A DNA stretch of 64,000 nucleotides from CAVPXC01 sp963709505 (GCA_963709505.1 CAVPXC010000029.1:268726-332725); one strand, 5' to 3'. Shown: positions 19,242 to 28,585, counted from the first letter of the stretch. Made by a program: numbers and translations. The notes: a model not told the origin generated them from the letters alone.

Positions 19242-22200
19242 ATGGGAAAGCACGTGCTACTTGCACTGATCATTGCCTCCCTGCTGTTGGCCGCCTGTGG
19301 CGGCGCGGCGCCGCAGGCAACCCCCACCGCCGGCGCGCCGGCGGCGACCGAAGCGACAGCCACCGAAGCGGCTCCGGCCACCGAGGACGCCGGCTCGCCT
19401 GCCGGTGAGCTATCGCTCACGACGCAGCCCTGGCAGTGGACCGGCTTCTCCGGCGCGGTGGAACAATTCACGGTGGAAACGCCTGCGAGCTACCAGGTGA
19501 CCTTCGACGCGAATGGCGCGGTGGCCATCGTGGCCGACTGCAACAACGCCGCCGGCACGTACACCGATAAAGACGGCGCGCTCGCCATCACCATCGGCCC
19601 CATGACCATGGCCGCCTGTCCGCCGCAGTCGCACAGCGATCAGTTCGTCAAGCTGCTGGGCGCGGCTGCCCGCTACTTCTTCGCCGACGGCAACCTTTTC
19701 ATCGACCTGATGGCCGACGGCGGCACATGCGGTTCGACCCGGCCGGCGAGACGGCCGCCAGCCCAGATGCCGCCGCCGCGGCAGCCGAAGCCGCCCAGGT
19801 GCAGGCGATAGTTGCCGGGGTCATGGCGAACTCGTGGAAATGGATCACCTTCAACCACCGCGACCGAGGAGGTCACTGTCGAGACGCCCGCCAGCTACAT
19901 GGTAACCTTCAAGGACGATGGTACGGTCAACATCAAAGCCGATTGCAACGACGCCACCGGCACGTACACCCTTGACGGCGCCAACGTCACCATCGAGGCC
20001 GGCGCCGCGACCCTGGCCGCCTGCCCGGGCGATTCCCGCAGCGAGCAGTTCCTGCAACTGCTGGGTGACGCCGCCCAAATGCTTCCCTTGGATGGCAAGA
20101 TTTACATCTCCTTGAAAACCGAGGGCAGCACGATGATCCTTGACGCCGTGATCACCACGGTCGTCGATCTGTGCGGCGACGAGGCGCTGGCGATCAACAC
20201 GATCGAGGACACGTTGGCCCCTGAGATCAGCGCCCAGCTCGACCAGGGATTGGTGGGCCTTGTGCAGGCCGGGAACCGGCCCGGGCCTGGCGCCTCGATG
20301 CTGATCATCACGCCTAAAGGACGTTACTTTAAGTCAACCGGGGTCGCCGACGTGACCACCTGCAAGCCGCTGCCGGCCAATTCCCCCTACCAGATCGGCA
20401 GCAACACGAAGATGATGACCTCCGCCATCCTCTTCCAGCTCCAGGAGGAAGGGGTGCTTTCCACATCCGATCTTCTGAGCAAGTGGCTCCCCGACCTGGC
20501 GGCGCAGTTGCCCAACGGCGACAAGATCACCATCGACATGCTGCTGACCCACACCAGCGGCCTGCACGACTACTTCGACGTGCCGACCGAGGATGGCATC
20601 TCAATCGAGGATGGCGCCAAGGACAAGGCCATGCTCACCCGCGGCTTCACGCCGGAAGAACTGGTGACACTCGTCGCCGGCTCCGGTCTCAGCGACTTCG
20701 AGCCTGGCGCGGAAGGGCAATGGAAATACAGCAACACCGGCTATATCCTGCTCGGCCTCATCATCGAGAAGGCCACCGGCAAATCCTATGAAGAAAACCT
20801 GAAGGAGCGCATCTTCGAGTCTCTGGACCTGAAGCAGACCTACCTGCAAGCGGGCCAGCCGGAGGCGGGAGCGCTGCCGCAGGCGTACTACAAGTCACCC
20901 TTTGACTTTACCACGGGCGAATGGAACGCAAGCCAGGGTTGGTCGGCCGGCGCGGTGGTGTCCACACCTGAGGAGTTCGCCGTCTTCCTGAAGGCGTTGT
21001 TCACCGGAAAGCTGTTCAAGGAGCCGGCAACGCTCGAGCTGATGCAGCAACACACCGCGGCGGGCGTGGATGCGCTTGGTGCAGGCACCGTCTATGCGCA
21101 CGGCATGCTCGACAATCAGGGCGTGCTGGGTCACGGCGGCCAGACGCTGGGTTTTCAAAGCGACGGAGGCACCATCCCGGACAAGGATGTGACGATCGTG
21201 ATGTGGAGCAACGCGGCCGAGAGCAATGTCAGCCGAACCCTTGTGCCCGCCATCGCCACCGTCGTATCGGGAGCCGAGCAAGCCGGGCAAGCCGAGCAAG
21301 CAGCGCAAGCCGCAGCGCCGCGCTACGAGCCGTTGGAGGAGTGCTTCGCCCAGCCGCCGGAGGGACTGAACGTCGATCTCGACATGGACTGCGGTTACGT
21401 GGTGGCGCCGGAATCGCGCAGCGGCGCGAGCGACCGCGAGGTCAAGCTGGGCTTCACGCGCTTCAACTCAGGTAAAGGCGCCGAAAGCTCGCCCCTCTTC
21501 ATGCTGGCCGGCGGCCCGGGCCAGACGCAAATCAGCCCCGAGTTCTTCAGCTTGTTCCAACCCGAGCTGCTGGGCGGCATCCTGGCCGCACGCGACATCG
21601 TCATCGTCGAGCAGCGCGGCACGGAGCATACCGACCCCTTCCTGAATTGCCCCGAGGGCCTCACTGCCGCATGGGATGCCTACGAGAAGGACTTGACCGG
21701 CGACGATGCGGCTGGCTTCGAAATCGGCGTGTTGGTGGACTGCATCGAGCAGTTCAAAGCGGAGGGCGTCGACTTCGATGCCTATAACAGCGTCGAGAAC
21801 GCCGCCGACGTGAACGCGGTGCGCGAGGCGCTGGGCTACGACAAGATCATCTACTACGGCGCGTCCTACGGCTCCCAGCTTGGGCAGCACGTCATGCGCG
21901 ACTTCCCTGAGATCTTGGAGGCTGTGGTGCTGGACGGCGCCGAGGCTTTGTCGCGCACGAGCTGGGTCGAGAACCGCGCCCTAGATGCGCAGTGGGGCAT
22001 CGACAACCTGACCAAGTTGTGCGAGGCCGACGCCAAGTGCAAGGAGGCTTACGACATCCCCGCGCTGGTGGACGCAGCGCTGGCCTTGTTCGATAACGGA
22101 CCGCTGCCCTACACCTACACCGATCCTAACAATTCGTCGCTGACAGTCGAGGGCGAGGTTACGGTGAACGACATGGTGGACTTCATCTACGGCAATCAGG

Positions 22201-22796
22201 GCAGTCTCGCCGGGATTGCGGGTTTGCCGGCCTACCTGAGTGGGTTGGTCGAGGGCGGCGCGGAGGCCGTGGCCGGGTTCTTGGGCGCCCAGAAGGGGAG
22301 CAACCTCCTGGCCAGCCGCACCGCCACGACCAGCTCGTATGCCTTCCTCATGCACATGGCCATGGTCTGCTCGGACGATCCCGTAAAATCGGTCGACGAG
22401 GTCAAGCTGGACGGGGCCGGCCGCTACGCCACCCTCTTCGGCCAGGCCGGCGCCGCCGAATACGTCCAGCTTTGCTCGCTCATCGACGTGCAAGAGCTGC
22501 CGGATTCGACCGATGTTGACGTGACGACGGACGTTCCGGTGCTGCTGTTGAGCGGCGATCTGGACGTGGCGACTCCCACGTTCCGCAGCCAGGAGGTGGC
22601 CGACGCCCTGCCCAACGCCACCCTGGTCGTCTTTCCGGGCCGAACCCACGTGCAGATCGCAGGATCCAACCTCTGCGCCGGCCAGGTCATGATGCAGTTT
22701 GTGCTGGATCCGACGGCGACGTTGGACACGAGCTGCGTGGCGGAGGCCCCCGTGGTGGGGTTCGTCCTGCCTGATGGCAGCAGTAGCAAGGAATAG
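19242..22796 (+). CDS. Lipoprotein fusion: META x2, beta-lactamase-like serine hydrolase, alpha/beta hydrolase
   Basis: AAGGAG precedes the ATG. The lipobox is LLLAACGG. Two META-type domains follow (TVETPASYQVTFDANG, ADCNNAAGTYTDKDG, then TVETPASYMVTFKDDG), with frame breaks near 19725 and 19855. From 19812 the frame is open for 994 codons. The class C beta-lactamase/D-alanyl carboxypeptidase-like domain has SxxK in YQIGSNTKMMTS, YxN in WKYSNTGYILLG and HGG in GVLGHGGQTLGF. After an Ala/Gln linker (EQAGQAEQAAQAAAP) comes an alpha/beta hydrolase of the TAP/proline iminopeptidase type. Its nucleophile is in IIYYGASYGSQLG, the acid in LLLSGDLDVATP and the His in GRTHVQIAGS. Both active sites look complete. 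It is probably an exported peptidase/esterase pair on one chain; the substrates are unknown. Confidence 0.75.
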
Positions 22797-22802
22797 GAAT
22801 AG

Positions 22803-22847
22803 TTTGGGCGCCCGGCGCTTCGGCAGATCAAGTGCCTGGCGCCCAAA
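22803..22847 (+). terminator. Hairpin after the hydrolase fusion gene
   Basis: TTTGGGCGCC and GGCGCCCAAA form a 10-bp stem starting 6 bases after the stop codon at 22796. It lacks a U-run and runs directly into the repeat element at 22848. Confidence 0.4.
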
Positions 22848-22968
22848 CCCGGTGAATGGAATGCCGGCTGACAGCACGAAGGCCCCTCAGGGCCTGTCCG
22901 ACGGTCCGACAACCTCCGCAGCGGCTGAGGCCGCTTCGTGCTGTCAGCCAGGGAATTCCATTCCCTGG
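22848..22968. repeat. GGTGAATGGAAT repeat element, copy 1
   Basis: It begins CCCGGTGAATGGAAT and ends CAGCCAGGGAATTCC-ATTCCCTGG. An inner 15-bp stem (GCTGACAGCACGAAG/CTTCGTGCTGTCAGC) encloses a small GGCCCCTCAGGGCC palindrome. Copy 2 at 28268-28424 shares both ends and the inner palindrome but differs in the stem, as in a structured element under compensatory change. Confidence 0.6.
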
Positions 22969-23325
22969 ATTGCCTCGCTCCTGCGCAAACCGGTGATCGG
23001 CTGGGCGCTGGCCGCGGCGCTGCTGGCCCTGATCATCTTCATCGGCCTGCGCCGCAGCGGCCGCTGGGAACGCGGCGTCATGGCCGAGCAACTGCGCGAC
23101 GAGGTAGGGACGCCGTCGGTCACGCCTGAGGAATACACGCAGATCGAGGGCTGCTGTGAGCCGCCGCGCAAGGACAAGACCGCGCGTGAGATCTTCGTGA
23201 CGCAGTGCAACCTCGCCAAGCGCAAGTTCCGCCTGCACCTGCACGATCGACCGGTGGATGACGATCCCGTGGTGCAGGCCTGGCGACAAGACCTGCAGCA
23301 ACTGCGCCAGCCGATGCTGGCGTAG
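22861..23325 (+). pseudogene. C-terminal fragment of a membrane protein (PrsW-like?)
   Basis: The only complete open frame starts inside the repeat element, so its first 30 or so codons are probably not native. The recognisable part is one membrane helix (KPVIGWALAAALLALIIFIGL) followed by ERGVMAEQLRDEV and TPEEYTQIEG. This resembles the cytosolic tail of PrsW-type membrane proteins. The N-terminal membrane domain with the protease motif is missing. It heads a series of gene fragments. Confidence 0.4.
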
Positions 23326-23336
23326 GGAGTAAACAC

Positions 23337-23840
23337 ATGAACCCTATCGGACTCATCATTGGAATCCTGTTCTCGGCCGCAATCTCCAGCATTCTGATCT
23401 GGGTCGCCGGTATGCTCGGCCTGGGCCTGGAGGTAGACGGCTTCGGCCCCGCTCTCATTGCCGGCATCGCCATTGCCCTGGTTGGTGGCGTGATCACCTG
23501 GCTGATGAGCCTGCGCGAAATCAAGATAGGTAACGAGATCGTGCGCTTCATCATCAATGCGCTCATGGGCGGCGAGGCGCTGGACATCCAGGTCGAACGC
23601 AGCCGCGCCGCCGAGGTGCAGTATTTTCTCGAAAGCCTGCCGCAGGTGAAGCACACCGAGCGCGCACCGGACAAGCCCGACGTGATTCGGGTGTTCGTCG
23701 AGGATGCCGGTCGGGAGCTGCCGCTCCTGCTGGCGGCCCTCATGAGTTCAGAAACGAATCACGCCGGCGGTAGCGCAGCCCTACCTGCCGCCCTTTGACG
23801 AAGTGTTTGTGCGTCTGATCCAGCGCGGAGGCAACCCAGG
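23337..23840 (+). pseudogene. Chimeric remnant: holin-like membrane N-terminus joined to ABC-ATPase C-terminus
   Basis: The first 60 codons (MNPIGLIIGILFSAAISSIL, GLEVDGFGPALIAGIAIALV) look like two membrane helices of a small holin-IV-type protein. From about codon 68 the sequence changes character. AAEVQYFLESLPQVKHTE and VFVEDAGRELPLLLAALM match the C-terminal accessory region of drug/ABC-2-type ATPases, which continues after a frame change near 23755 as PFDEVFVRLIQRGG. No Walker or signature motif remains, so no functional ATPase is encoded. Confidence 0.5.
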
Positions 23841-23841
23841 C

Positions 23842-24027
23842 ATGAAAGCTCTGACCAAGGTCGCCGCGTTCTTCCTCAAAGAGTTCCACGATGTACGCCG
23901 CCAGCCTCGGCTCCTGTTGAGTTTGGTGGGCGGCCCGCTGCTGGTTCTCGCGGCCTTTGCGGAACTCAACTTCATCAACCAGCAGTTGCTGGCCAAAGAG
24001 GCCAGCGCGGCCCAAACCACGGCCTAA
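23842..24027 (+). pseudogene. N-terminal fragment of an ABC-2-type permease
   Basis: MKALTKVAAFFLKEFHDVRR, followed by QPRLLLSLVGGPLLVLAAF, is the usual beginning of an ABC-2 permease: an amphipathic helix and the first membrane span. It directly follows the ATPase tail in the same frame, as in an intact operon. After the first span the sequence turns polar and ends at TAA 24025-24027; all other membrane helices are missing. Confidence 0.5.
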
Positions 24028-24030
24028 GAG

Positions 24031-24606
24031 GTGACGCTTTCCCTGGACGGCGCCAAGAGCCAGTTCGAGCAGCTCCAGCAGGAGTTCAGCCCACAGAACA
24101 TCGCGCGCGCCGAGGCTGTCGCCAAGGACCTCCAAACAATTCTTACCGTCTTCCTGGCCGGTCTGGGCGATCAGGTCGAGGTCGGAAGCCTGGAGGAGAT
24201 CATCGCCCTCAACAATGAGGATTTGGCCAATCGGGCGCCCTACGGCCAGGGATACCTGCTGGGGGCGCAGAACTCTCCCCTCAGCGAGGAGGAATATCTG
24301 GCCATGAAGGAGAACAATCAGAGCGTTACTCGTGATGGGTTGAGCAAGCTGTTTGCCGACTATGACATCGACGTGTTGCTGTCCGATGTGGGTCAGGCCT
24401 ACGCGCCGGCCGGCTTCCCGGCCATGACCGTGCCAACCGGCTATGCCGACGACGGTCAGCCCATGGGCGTTATCATGATCAGTGACTACCTGGGCGAACC
24501 GAATTTGATCGCCGTAGGCTTCGCCCTCGAACAGTCGGCGAAGGCGCGCAAGGCGCCCGATCTGGAGGCAACCATGAAGCAGATTGAAGCGCTGGTTGCC
24601 GACTAA
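24031..24606 (+). pseudogene. C-terminal fragment of an amidase-signature enzyme
   Basis: The frame continues from the permease fragment across a single TAA. After a helical, coiled-coil-like stretch it reads NRAPYGQGYLLGAQNSPLSE, FADYDIDVLLSDVGQAYAP and AGFPAMTVPTGYADDGQPMG. These are C-terminal features of amidase-signature hydrolases. The Ser-Ser-Lys catalytic core, which lies N-terminally in the family, is absent. Confidence 0.55.
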
Positions 24607-24667
24607 CCTGTTTGCTGACCATGCAAGCCTTACCGCTTTACAGGCTGCTATTCACTCGGAGTGAACT

Positions 24668-25174
24668 ATGGTAACCGCGACTTCTTCGAAACCGGCTGCC
24701 GCCAAACCGGCGTACGTGACTTCGCTGGAAGCTGCCTACGGCCCACCCAGCCAGGCCGGCTTTGGCAGCGCGGTGTTCTACCAAGCGATCGCCGCAAGCG
24801 ACGATCTCACACAGGCGGCGCTGGCGAGGTACAAATACTTTGTCGGCGACCTCTGGCAGCGCTACGGCGAAGATGCCTGGATGGGACCGTGGAAGGAGGT
24901 TTATGTGCGCCAGGCGGGCGCCAAGCGCGACATCGTCGCCGAGCTGCGCGGGATCGACGATCCTGATGCAGCGATCTCGGTGCCGATGATCCTGGACAAC
25001 ATCGACGGCGCCGAGCAGGCGCGCGCCGCGCTGGCTGCCGCATACGACGATCCTGCGGTGACCGATCTGCGGGTGTACAACTTGGGCGACGGCGGAGCCA
25101 TGTCGGGCCTGTTGGTCGCCAGCTATCGGAAGGGGACCGGCGAGGCCACTTTCCTGGTGTTCCTGATGGATTAG
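24668..25174 (+). CDS. Conserved hypothetical protein, 168 aa
   Basis: An intact soluble protein with a Shine-Dalgarno (GGAGTG) before the ATG. There is no signal peptide, membrane span or Cys motif. The N-terminal half is helical (YKYFVGDLWQRYGEDAW). The C-terminal half is mixed and ends TDLRVYNLGDGGAMSGLLVA and GEATFLVFLMD, the best-conserved-looking part. I recognise no function. It follows the gene-fragment zone and is the first intact gene after it. Confidence 0.6.
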   Translation: MVTATSSKPAAAKPAYVTSLEAAYGPPSQAGFGSAVFYQAIAASDDLTQAALARYKYFVGDLWQRYGEDAWMGPWKEVYVRQAGAKRDIVAELRGIDDPDAAISVPMILDNIDGAEQARAALAAAYDDPAVTDLRVYNLGDGGAMSGLLVASYRKGTGEATFLVFLMD

Positions 25175-25315
25175 GACCCAGCCCGGATTACGGACACCGG
25201 CGTCATCTTCTTGACCGATCTGGAACTGCTCCGAACCGAATAGGTGGAGCAATGCGCATCGCTCACCCTGTCGAAACCCTATGGCCTTGCCAGTGCTGCA
25301 AAACCAGTTATAATT

Positions 25316-25425
25316 CAGCTATACGTATCTTCTCAATATGTAGGGGCGTACCCTTGCGGTCGCCCTGACGGGCAGGCGCAAGGCCGTGCCCCTACCACGG
25401 ATTATTGAGAAGATACAGCTATACG
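25316..25425. mobile_element. 90-bp MITE-like element with 10-bp target-site duplication
   Basis: The direct repeat CAGCTATACG lies at 25316-25325 and 25416-25425. Between the copies, 13-bp perfect terminal inverted repeats (TATCTTCTCAATA/TATTGAGAAGATA) enclose a second, imperfect hairpin rich in GTAGGGGCG. It has no ORF. It sits immediately upstream of the DUF433 antitoxin gene and could influence its promoter. Confidence 0.7.
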
Positions 25426-25447
25426 AATCGATGAGCGGAGGTTCACA

Positions 25448-25682
25448 ATGGTTGAGTGGCAACAGAGAATAGCGATTGACCCAGCGGTTCTCGTGGGAAA
25501 GTCCGTCATCCGAGGTACGCGTCTGGCAGTGGAGTTCATCATCGACCTGCTAGCCCAAGGTTGGCCAGAGTCTGGAGATCCTGCGCAATTATCCTGGGTT
25601 GACCTCACAGGATACTCAAGCCTGCCTAGCCTACGCCAGCGCCATGCTGAGAGCCGAGAAAGTCTACCCTGTGGCGGTCTGA
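25448..25682 (+). CDS. DUF433 family antitoxin (one frameshift)
   Basis: ATG after AGCGGAGG. RIAIDPAVLVGKSVIRGTRL and VEFIIDLLAQGWPES are the classic DUF433 opening. After about 25580 the conserved continuation (LEILRNYPGLT, ACLAYASAMLRAEKVYPVAV) is in another frame and ends with TGA at 25680-25682. Restoring one base gives a 75-80-residue protein of normal length. DUF433 proteins are helical, HTH-like partners of DUF5615 PIN-like toxins. The toxin gene starts 3 bases after this stop. Confidence 0.75.
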
Positions 25683-25685
25683 GCT

Positions 25686-26042
25686 ATGCGCATCTTGGCT
25701 AACGAGAACTTCCCTGAAGACGCCGTTGTTGCGCTGCATGAGGCAGGGCACGACGTTGCCTGGATCCGCACCGAGGCGCCAGGTAGCAGTGATCGCGAGG
25801 TCTTGCGCCGGGAGCAAACCGAAGGACGAGTGCTGGTCACGTTCGACAAGGACTTCGGCGAGCTGGCGTTTCGGGCTGGGTTACCTGCATCGAGCGGCAT
25901 CGTGCTGTTTCGAATCTCCGCACAGTCTTCATCCCATATCGCGCCCGTCGCAGTGTCCGTACTTGCTGGTCGCACTGCCTGGCCGGGGCATTTCTCTGTG
26001 GTTGAAGATCGTCGAATTAGGATGACACCTTTGCCCAGTTGA
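25686..26042 (+). CDS. DUF5615 PIN-like toxin
   Basis: An intact 118-residue protein. MRILANENFPEDAVVALHEA supplies the first acidic cluster (Asn-Glu-Asn in place of the usual Asp-Glu), and REVLRREQTEGRVLVTFDKDFGELAF the second Asp-Lys-Asp cluster of the DUF5615/Mut7-C-like PIN fold. The C-terminus is GHFSVVEDRRIRM. It is predicted to act as an RNase toxin neutralised by the DUF433 protein encoded 3 bases upstream. The module lies between a mobile element and a two-component system. Confidence 0.8.
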   Translation: MRILANENFPEDAVVALHEAGHDVAWIRTEAPGSSDREVLRREQTEGRVLVTFDKDFGELAFRAGLPASSGIVLFRISAQSSSHIAPVAVSVLAGRTAWPGHFSVVEDRRIRMTPLPS

Positions 26043-26069
26043 GGATATCTCTGGAAGCTAGGAACCCAT

Positions 26070-27359
26070 ATGGTGGAACAGGACAAGAGGCTGTTGATCA
26101 TTTCCGAGTTAGCCCGGATCTCGGTCACTGAACATGCGACAGAGACCCTACTGCAAAAACTCCTGGCATGTCTCGTCGAGATGTTTGAGCCCGCCGAAGC
26201 CGGAGTCCTGCTTCTCTGCGATCCTTCGGACAAGCGGCTAGCCGTGCACGCTGCACACGGCTATGACCTCACCAAGTTGGACCAGATCCGAGTAGCCCCG
26301 GGCGAAGCAAGGTGTGGCCGGGTATTTCAGACGGGTCAGATCGAACTGTACTCGACCCCGGAGACCATCGCTGCGGCCACAGCCAACATGACTCCGGCGA
26401 ATCGCGAGATATTCACCGCCGCGACGGTCGGTCTGAAGGAACCTCAGAGTGCCGTCTGCATACCGCTGATCATCGGTGAGACAAAGGTGGGCGTCTTGAT
26501 GCTGGAGAACTTCCGTGACGCCAACAGCTTTGTTCGCGCTGATCTACCCTTTTTGCAGATCGTGACGGACCTTATTGCCTTATCGGTCGAAGGTGTCCGC
26601 CTGAGAGAGAATTCTCAGTCTGCGCAGGTTCTCAGTGAGGCAAACCGCCTCAAGTCGGAGTTGATCTCGACCCTGGCCCACGAAATGCGCACTCCGCTGA
26701 CTTCGATCAAAGGCTACTCTACAGCCCTGCTCATGGAGGAAGTCACTTTCAAGCCTGAGACCCAGCGAGAATTCCTACAATTCATCGATGAGGAATGTGA
26801 TGTCCTGCAAACTCTCATCCACGACCTGTTGGAGTCGTCCATCATCGACGCTGGCTTGTTGAGGCTTGAATTCCAGCCCGTGAAACTGCCGCTGCTGCTG
26901 AAGAACGTGATAGACGATATGGCGCGCCGTACCCAGGTACACCACTTCGTTGTTGATTTTCCGGAGCATTTTCCCATCCTGGACGCCGATCCCAACCGTA
27001 TCGTGCAGGTGTTGCGCAACTTGCTGGACAATGCTGTGAAATACTCACCAGAGGGTGGCTTGATCGTTGTGCGGGGCGAAGTTCGCAAGGATGAGGTCGT
27101 CGTCAGCGTAGCGGATCAGGGAGTGGGTCTTACTCCGGAGCACCTGAACCGGTTGTTCGAAAAGTTCTTTCGGGCCAAGTCGTCCCTCGCTCCCCATGTC
27201 GTGGGCTCAGGACTGGGCTTGCCCATCTGCCGCACCATTGTGGAGAGCCACGGGGGGAGCATCTGGGCGGAGAGCCAGATGGGTGAGGGTACCACGCTTT
27301 ACTTCACCCTTCCCCTGGGGGGCCTGAGTCAAGAGCTAGCACAGCAAGAGGAGAGGTAG
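26070..27359 (+). CDS. GAF-domain sensor histidine kinase
   Basis: An intact 429-residue soluble kinase without membrane spans. Residues 1-185 are a GAF domain (LLQKLLACLVEMFEPAEAGV, AVCIPLIIGETKVGVLMLEN). A HisKA helix carries the phosphoacceptor in LISTLAHEMRTPLTSIKG. The HATPase_c domain has the N box NLLDNAVKYSPEGG, G1 VADQGVGLTPEHLNRLFEKF and G2 GSGLGLPICRTIVESHGG. It probably senses a cytoplasmic small molecule through GAF and passes phosphate to the regulator encoded 1 base downstream. A role in controlling the redox operon that follows is possible from position only. Confidence 0.92.
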   Translation: MVEQDKRLLIISELARISVTEHATETLLQKLLACLVEMFEPAEAGVLLLCDPSDKRLAVHAAHGYDLTKLDQIRVAPGEARCGRVFQTGQIELYSTPETIAAATANMTPANREIFTAATVGLKEPQSAVCIPLIIGETKVGVLMLENFRDANSFVRADLPFLQIVTDLIALSVEGVRLRENSQSAQVLSEANRLKSELISTLAHEMRTPLTSIKGYSTALLMEEVTFKPETQREFLQFIDEECDVLQTLIHDLLESSIIDAGLLRLEFQPVKLPLLLKNVIDDMARRTQVHHFVVDFPEHFPILDADPNRIVQVLRNLLDNAVKYSPEGGLIVVRGEVRKDEVVVSVADQGVGLTPEHLNRLFEKFFRAKSSLAPHVVGSGLGLPICRTIVESHGGSIWAESQMGEGTTLYFTLPLGGLSQELAQQEER

Positions 27360-27360
27360 C

Positions 27361-28065
27361 ATGAGTGAGAAGATCCTGGTCGTGGACGACGAGCCACGAC
27401 TGGTGCGACTGGTCAGTGAAGTGCTGATGGCCATGGGCTATCATGTGATCGCCGCTGCCAGCGGCAAGTCCGCCATCGAAATGGCGGCCATGGAGCAGCC
27501 CGACCTGGTATTGCTTGACGTCATGATGCCTTTGGGACCAGATGGCTACGAGGTATGCCGCCAAATCCGCGAGTTCTCGACAGTACCGGTGATCATGCTC
27601 ACCGCCAAGGCGCAAGAGGCAGACATGTTGCACGGCTTTGACGTGGGAGTCGACGATTACCTGACCAAGCCTTTCAGTGCCAAGGAACTGGTAGCCCGGG
27701 TGAAGGCAGTTTTGCGGCGCACCAAACGGCCGGGGGCGATTGGCAGTGCCACAGTGACGTGTGGCGGCATGGAGATCGATTTCGCCCGGTGTATCGTCAA
27801 AGTGCACGGTGAGCAGGTATCGCTCACCCACACCGAGTACGAGCTGCTGCGCCAATTGGCCCTTAATGCCAACCGCGTCATGTTGCACCGAGACTTGCTG
27901 GCAGAGGTCTGGGGGGCGGAGTATCTGGATGACGTAGACTATCTGCGCGCCTACATCCGCTACTTGCGGCGCAAGCTGGAAGCGGATCCCTCGAATCCGC
28001 AGTATATCCTGACCTCCCCAGGGATCGGCTACATGCTGGCTTGTCCCGACGAAGGCGAGCACTAA
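27361..28065 (+). CDS. OmpR/PhoB-family response regulator
   Basis: An intact 234-residue regulator with strong Shine-Dalgarno GAGGAGAGG inside the end of the kinase gene. The receiver has the acidic pair in ILVVDDEPRL, phospho-Asp in PDLVLLDVMMP and Lys in DDYLTKPFSAKELVARV. The winged helix ends VSLTHTEYELLRQLALNANR, LRAYIRYLRRKLEADPSNP and SPGIGYML. It is the partner of the GAF kinase; target promoters are unknown. Confidence 0.93.
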   Translation: MSEKILVVDDEPRLVRLVSEVLMAMGYHVIAAASGKSAIEMAAMEQPDLVLLDVMMPLGPDGYEVCRQIREFSTVPVIMLTAKAQEADMLHGFDVGVDDYLTKPFSAKELVARVKAVLRRTKRPGAIGSATVTCGGMEIDFARCIVKVHGEQVSLTHTEYELLRQLALNANRVMLHRDLLAEVWGAEYLDDVDYLRAYIRYLRRKLEADPSNPQYILTSPGIGYMLACPDEGEH

Positions 28066-28096
28066 ACAAGAACTTGAGCATAATCTCATGAAGAAG

Positions 28097-28150
28097 GTAA
28101 CCATTCACCCGTCATTCCTGCACACGCAGGAATGACGGGTGAATAGTTAC
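28097..28150. repeat. Palindromic element, CGTCATTCC family, copy 2
   Basis: A 25-bp near-perfect inverted repeat: CATTCACCCGTCATTCCTGC pairs with GCAGGAATGACGGGTGAATAG around a 4-base loop. It lies 30 bp after the response-regulator stop. Confidence 0.7.
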
Positions 28151-28202
28151 TGAAGAGGCTAACAACTTCGCGATACTGTTCCGATCCCCCGCAAAATCCC
28201 AG

Positions 28203-28246
28203 GACAGGCGGACTTCACCAAAGGTGAAATCCGCCTGTCTTTTTTG
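28203..28246 (+). terminator. Rho-independent terminator of the two-component operon
   Basis: GACAGGCGGACTTCACC pairs with GGTGAAATCCGCCTGTC over a 3-base loop, followed by TTTTTT. It is a textbook terminator separating the kinase/regulator pair from the redox operon. Confidence 0.88.
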
Positions 28247-28267
28247 TGTATGTTTTTTAACTGCTCA

Positions 28268-28424
28268 CCCCGGTGAATGGAATTCACCGTCTGAAGCTGA
28301 GACACCTGCGCCTGCGCCGAGCCGCAAGCGAGGTGCAGGTGAGGCCCCTCAGGGCCCGGATCTACCCGTTCCCCAGTGACTGAGGGCACTTCTCAGTTTC
28401 AGCCAGGGGATTTCCAATCCCTGG
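28268..28424. repeat. GGTGAATGGAAT repeat element, copy 2
   Basis: It begins CCCCGGTGAATGGAATTCACC and ends CAGCCAGGGGATTTCC-AATCCCTGG, with GGCCCCTCAGGGCC inside. It is the same family as 22848-22968 with a longer variable centre containing its own CACCTGC/GCAGGTG arms. Confidence 0.6.
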
Positions 28425-28506
28425 CAAAGGTAGCCTGAGCAGTCCCTTTTTTCATGCATTTTTCATAACGTAGGGCAGGTTTTTCATGAGCTTCCCATAA
28501 GCTTTG

Positions 28507-28515
28507 TGTTATGAT
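28507..28515 (+). promoter_or_regulatory. Candidate extended -10 promoter of the redox operon
   Basis: TGTTATGAT fits an extended -10 (TGn TATGAT). It sits 70 bp before the first gene of the operon, after the terminator and repeat element. No good -35 was found, so activator dependence is possible. The DNA just upstream (28440-28510) is the most AT-rich stretch of the gap. Confidence 0.4.
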
Positions 28516-28585
28516 GGGCGTGTAGTCGAACTGGGCCAAAGCCCAAAACACAAATCGGTGATAGGACTTCCAAGGAGGTGCAAGC

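Noticed and set aside
23337..23537. Phage holin gene indicating a prophage
   Set aside because: Only a short membrane segment is similar, fused to ABC-ATPase remnants. No phage structural, integrase or lysis gene is nearby.
27304..28104. 266-codon open frame on the minus strand opposite the response regulator
   Set aside because: It is fully antisense to an unmistakable OmpR-family gene with good codon use and a Shine-Dalgarno.
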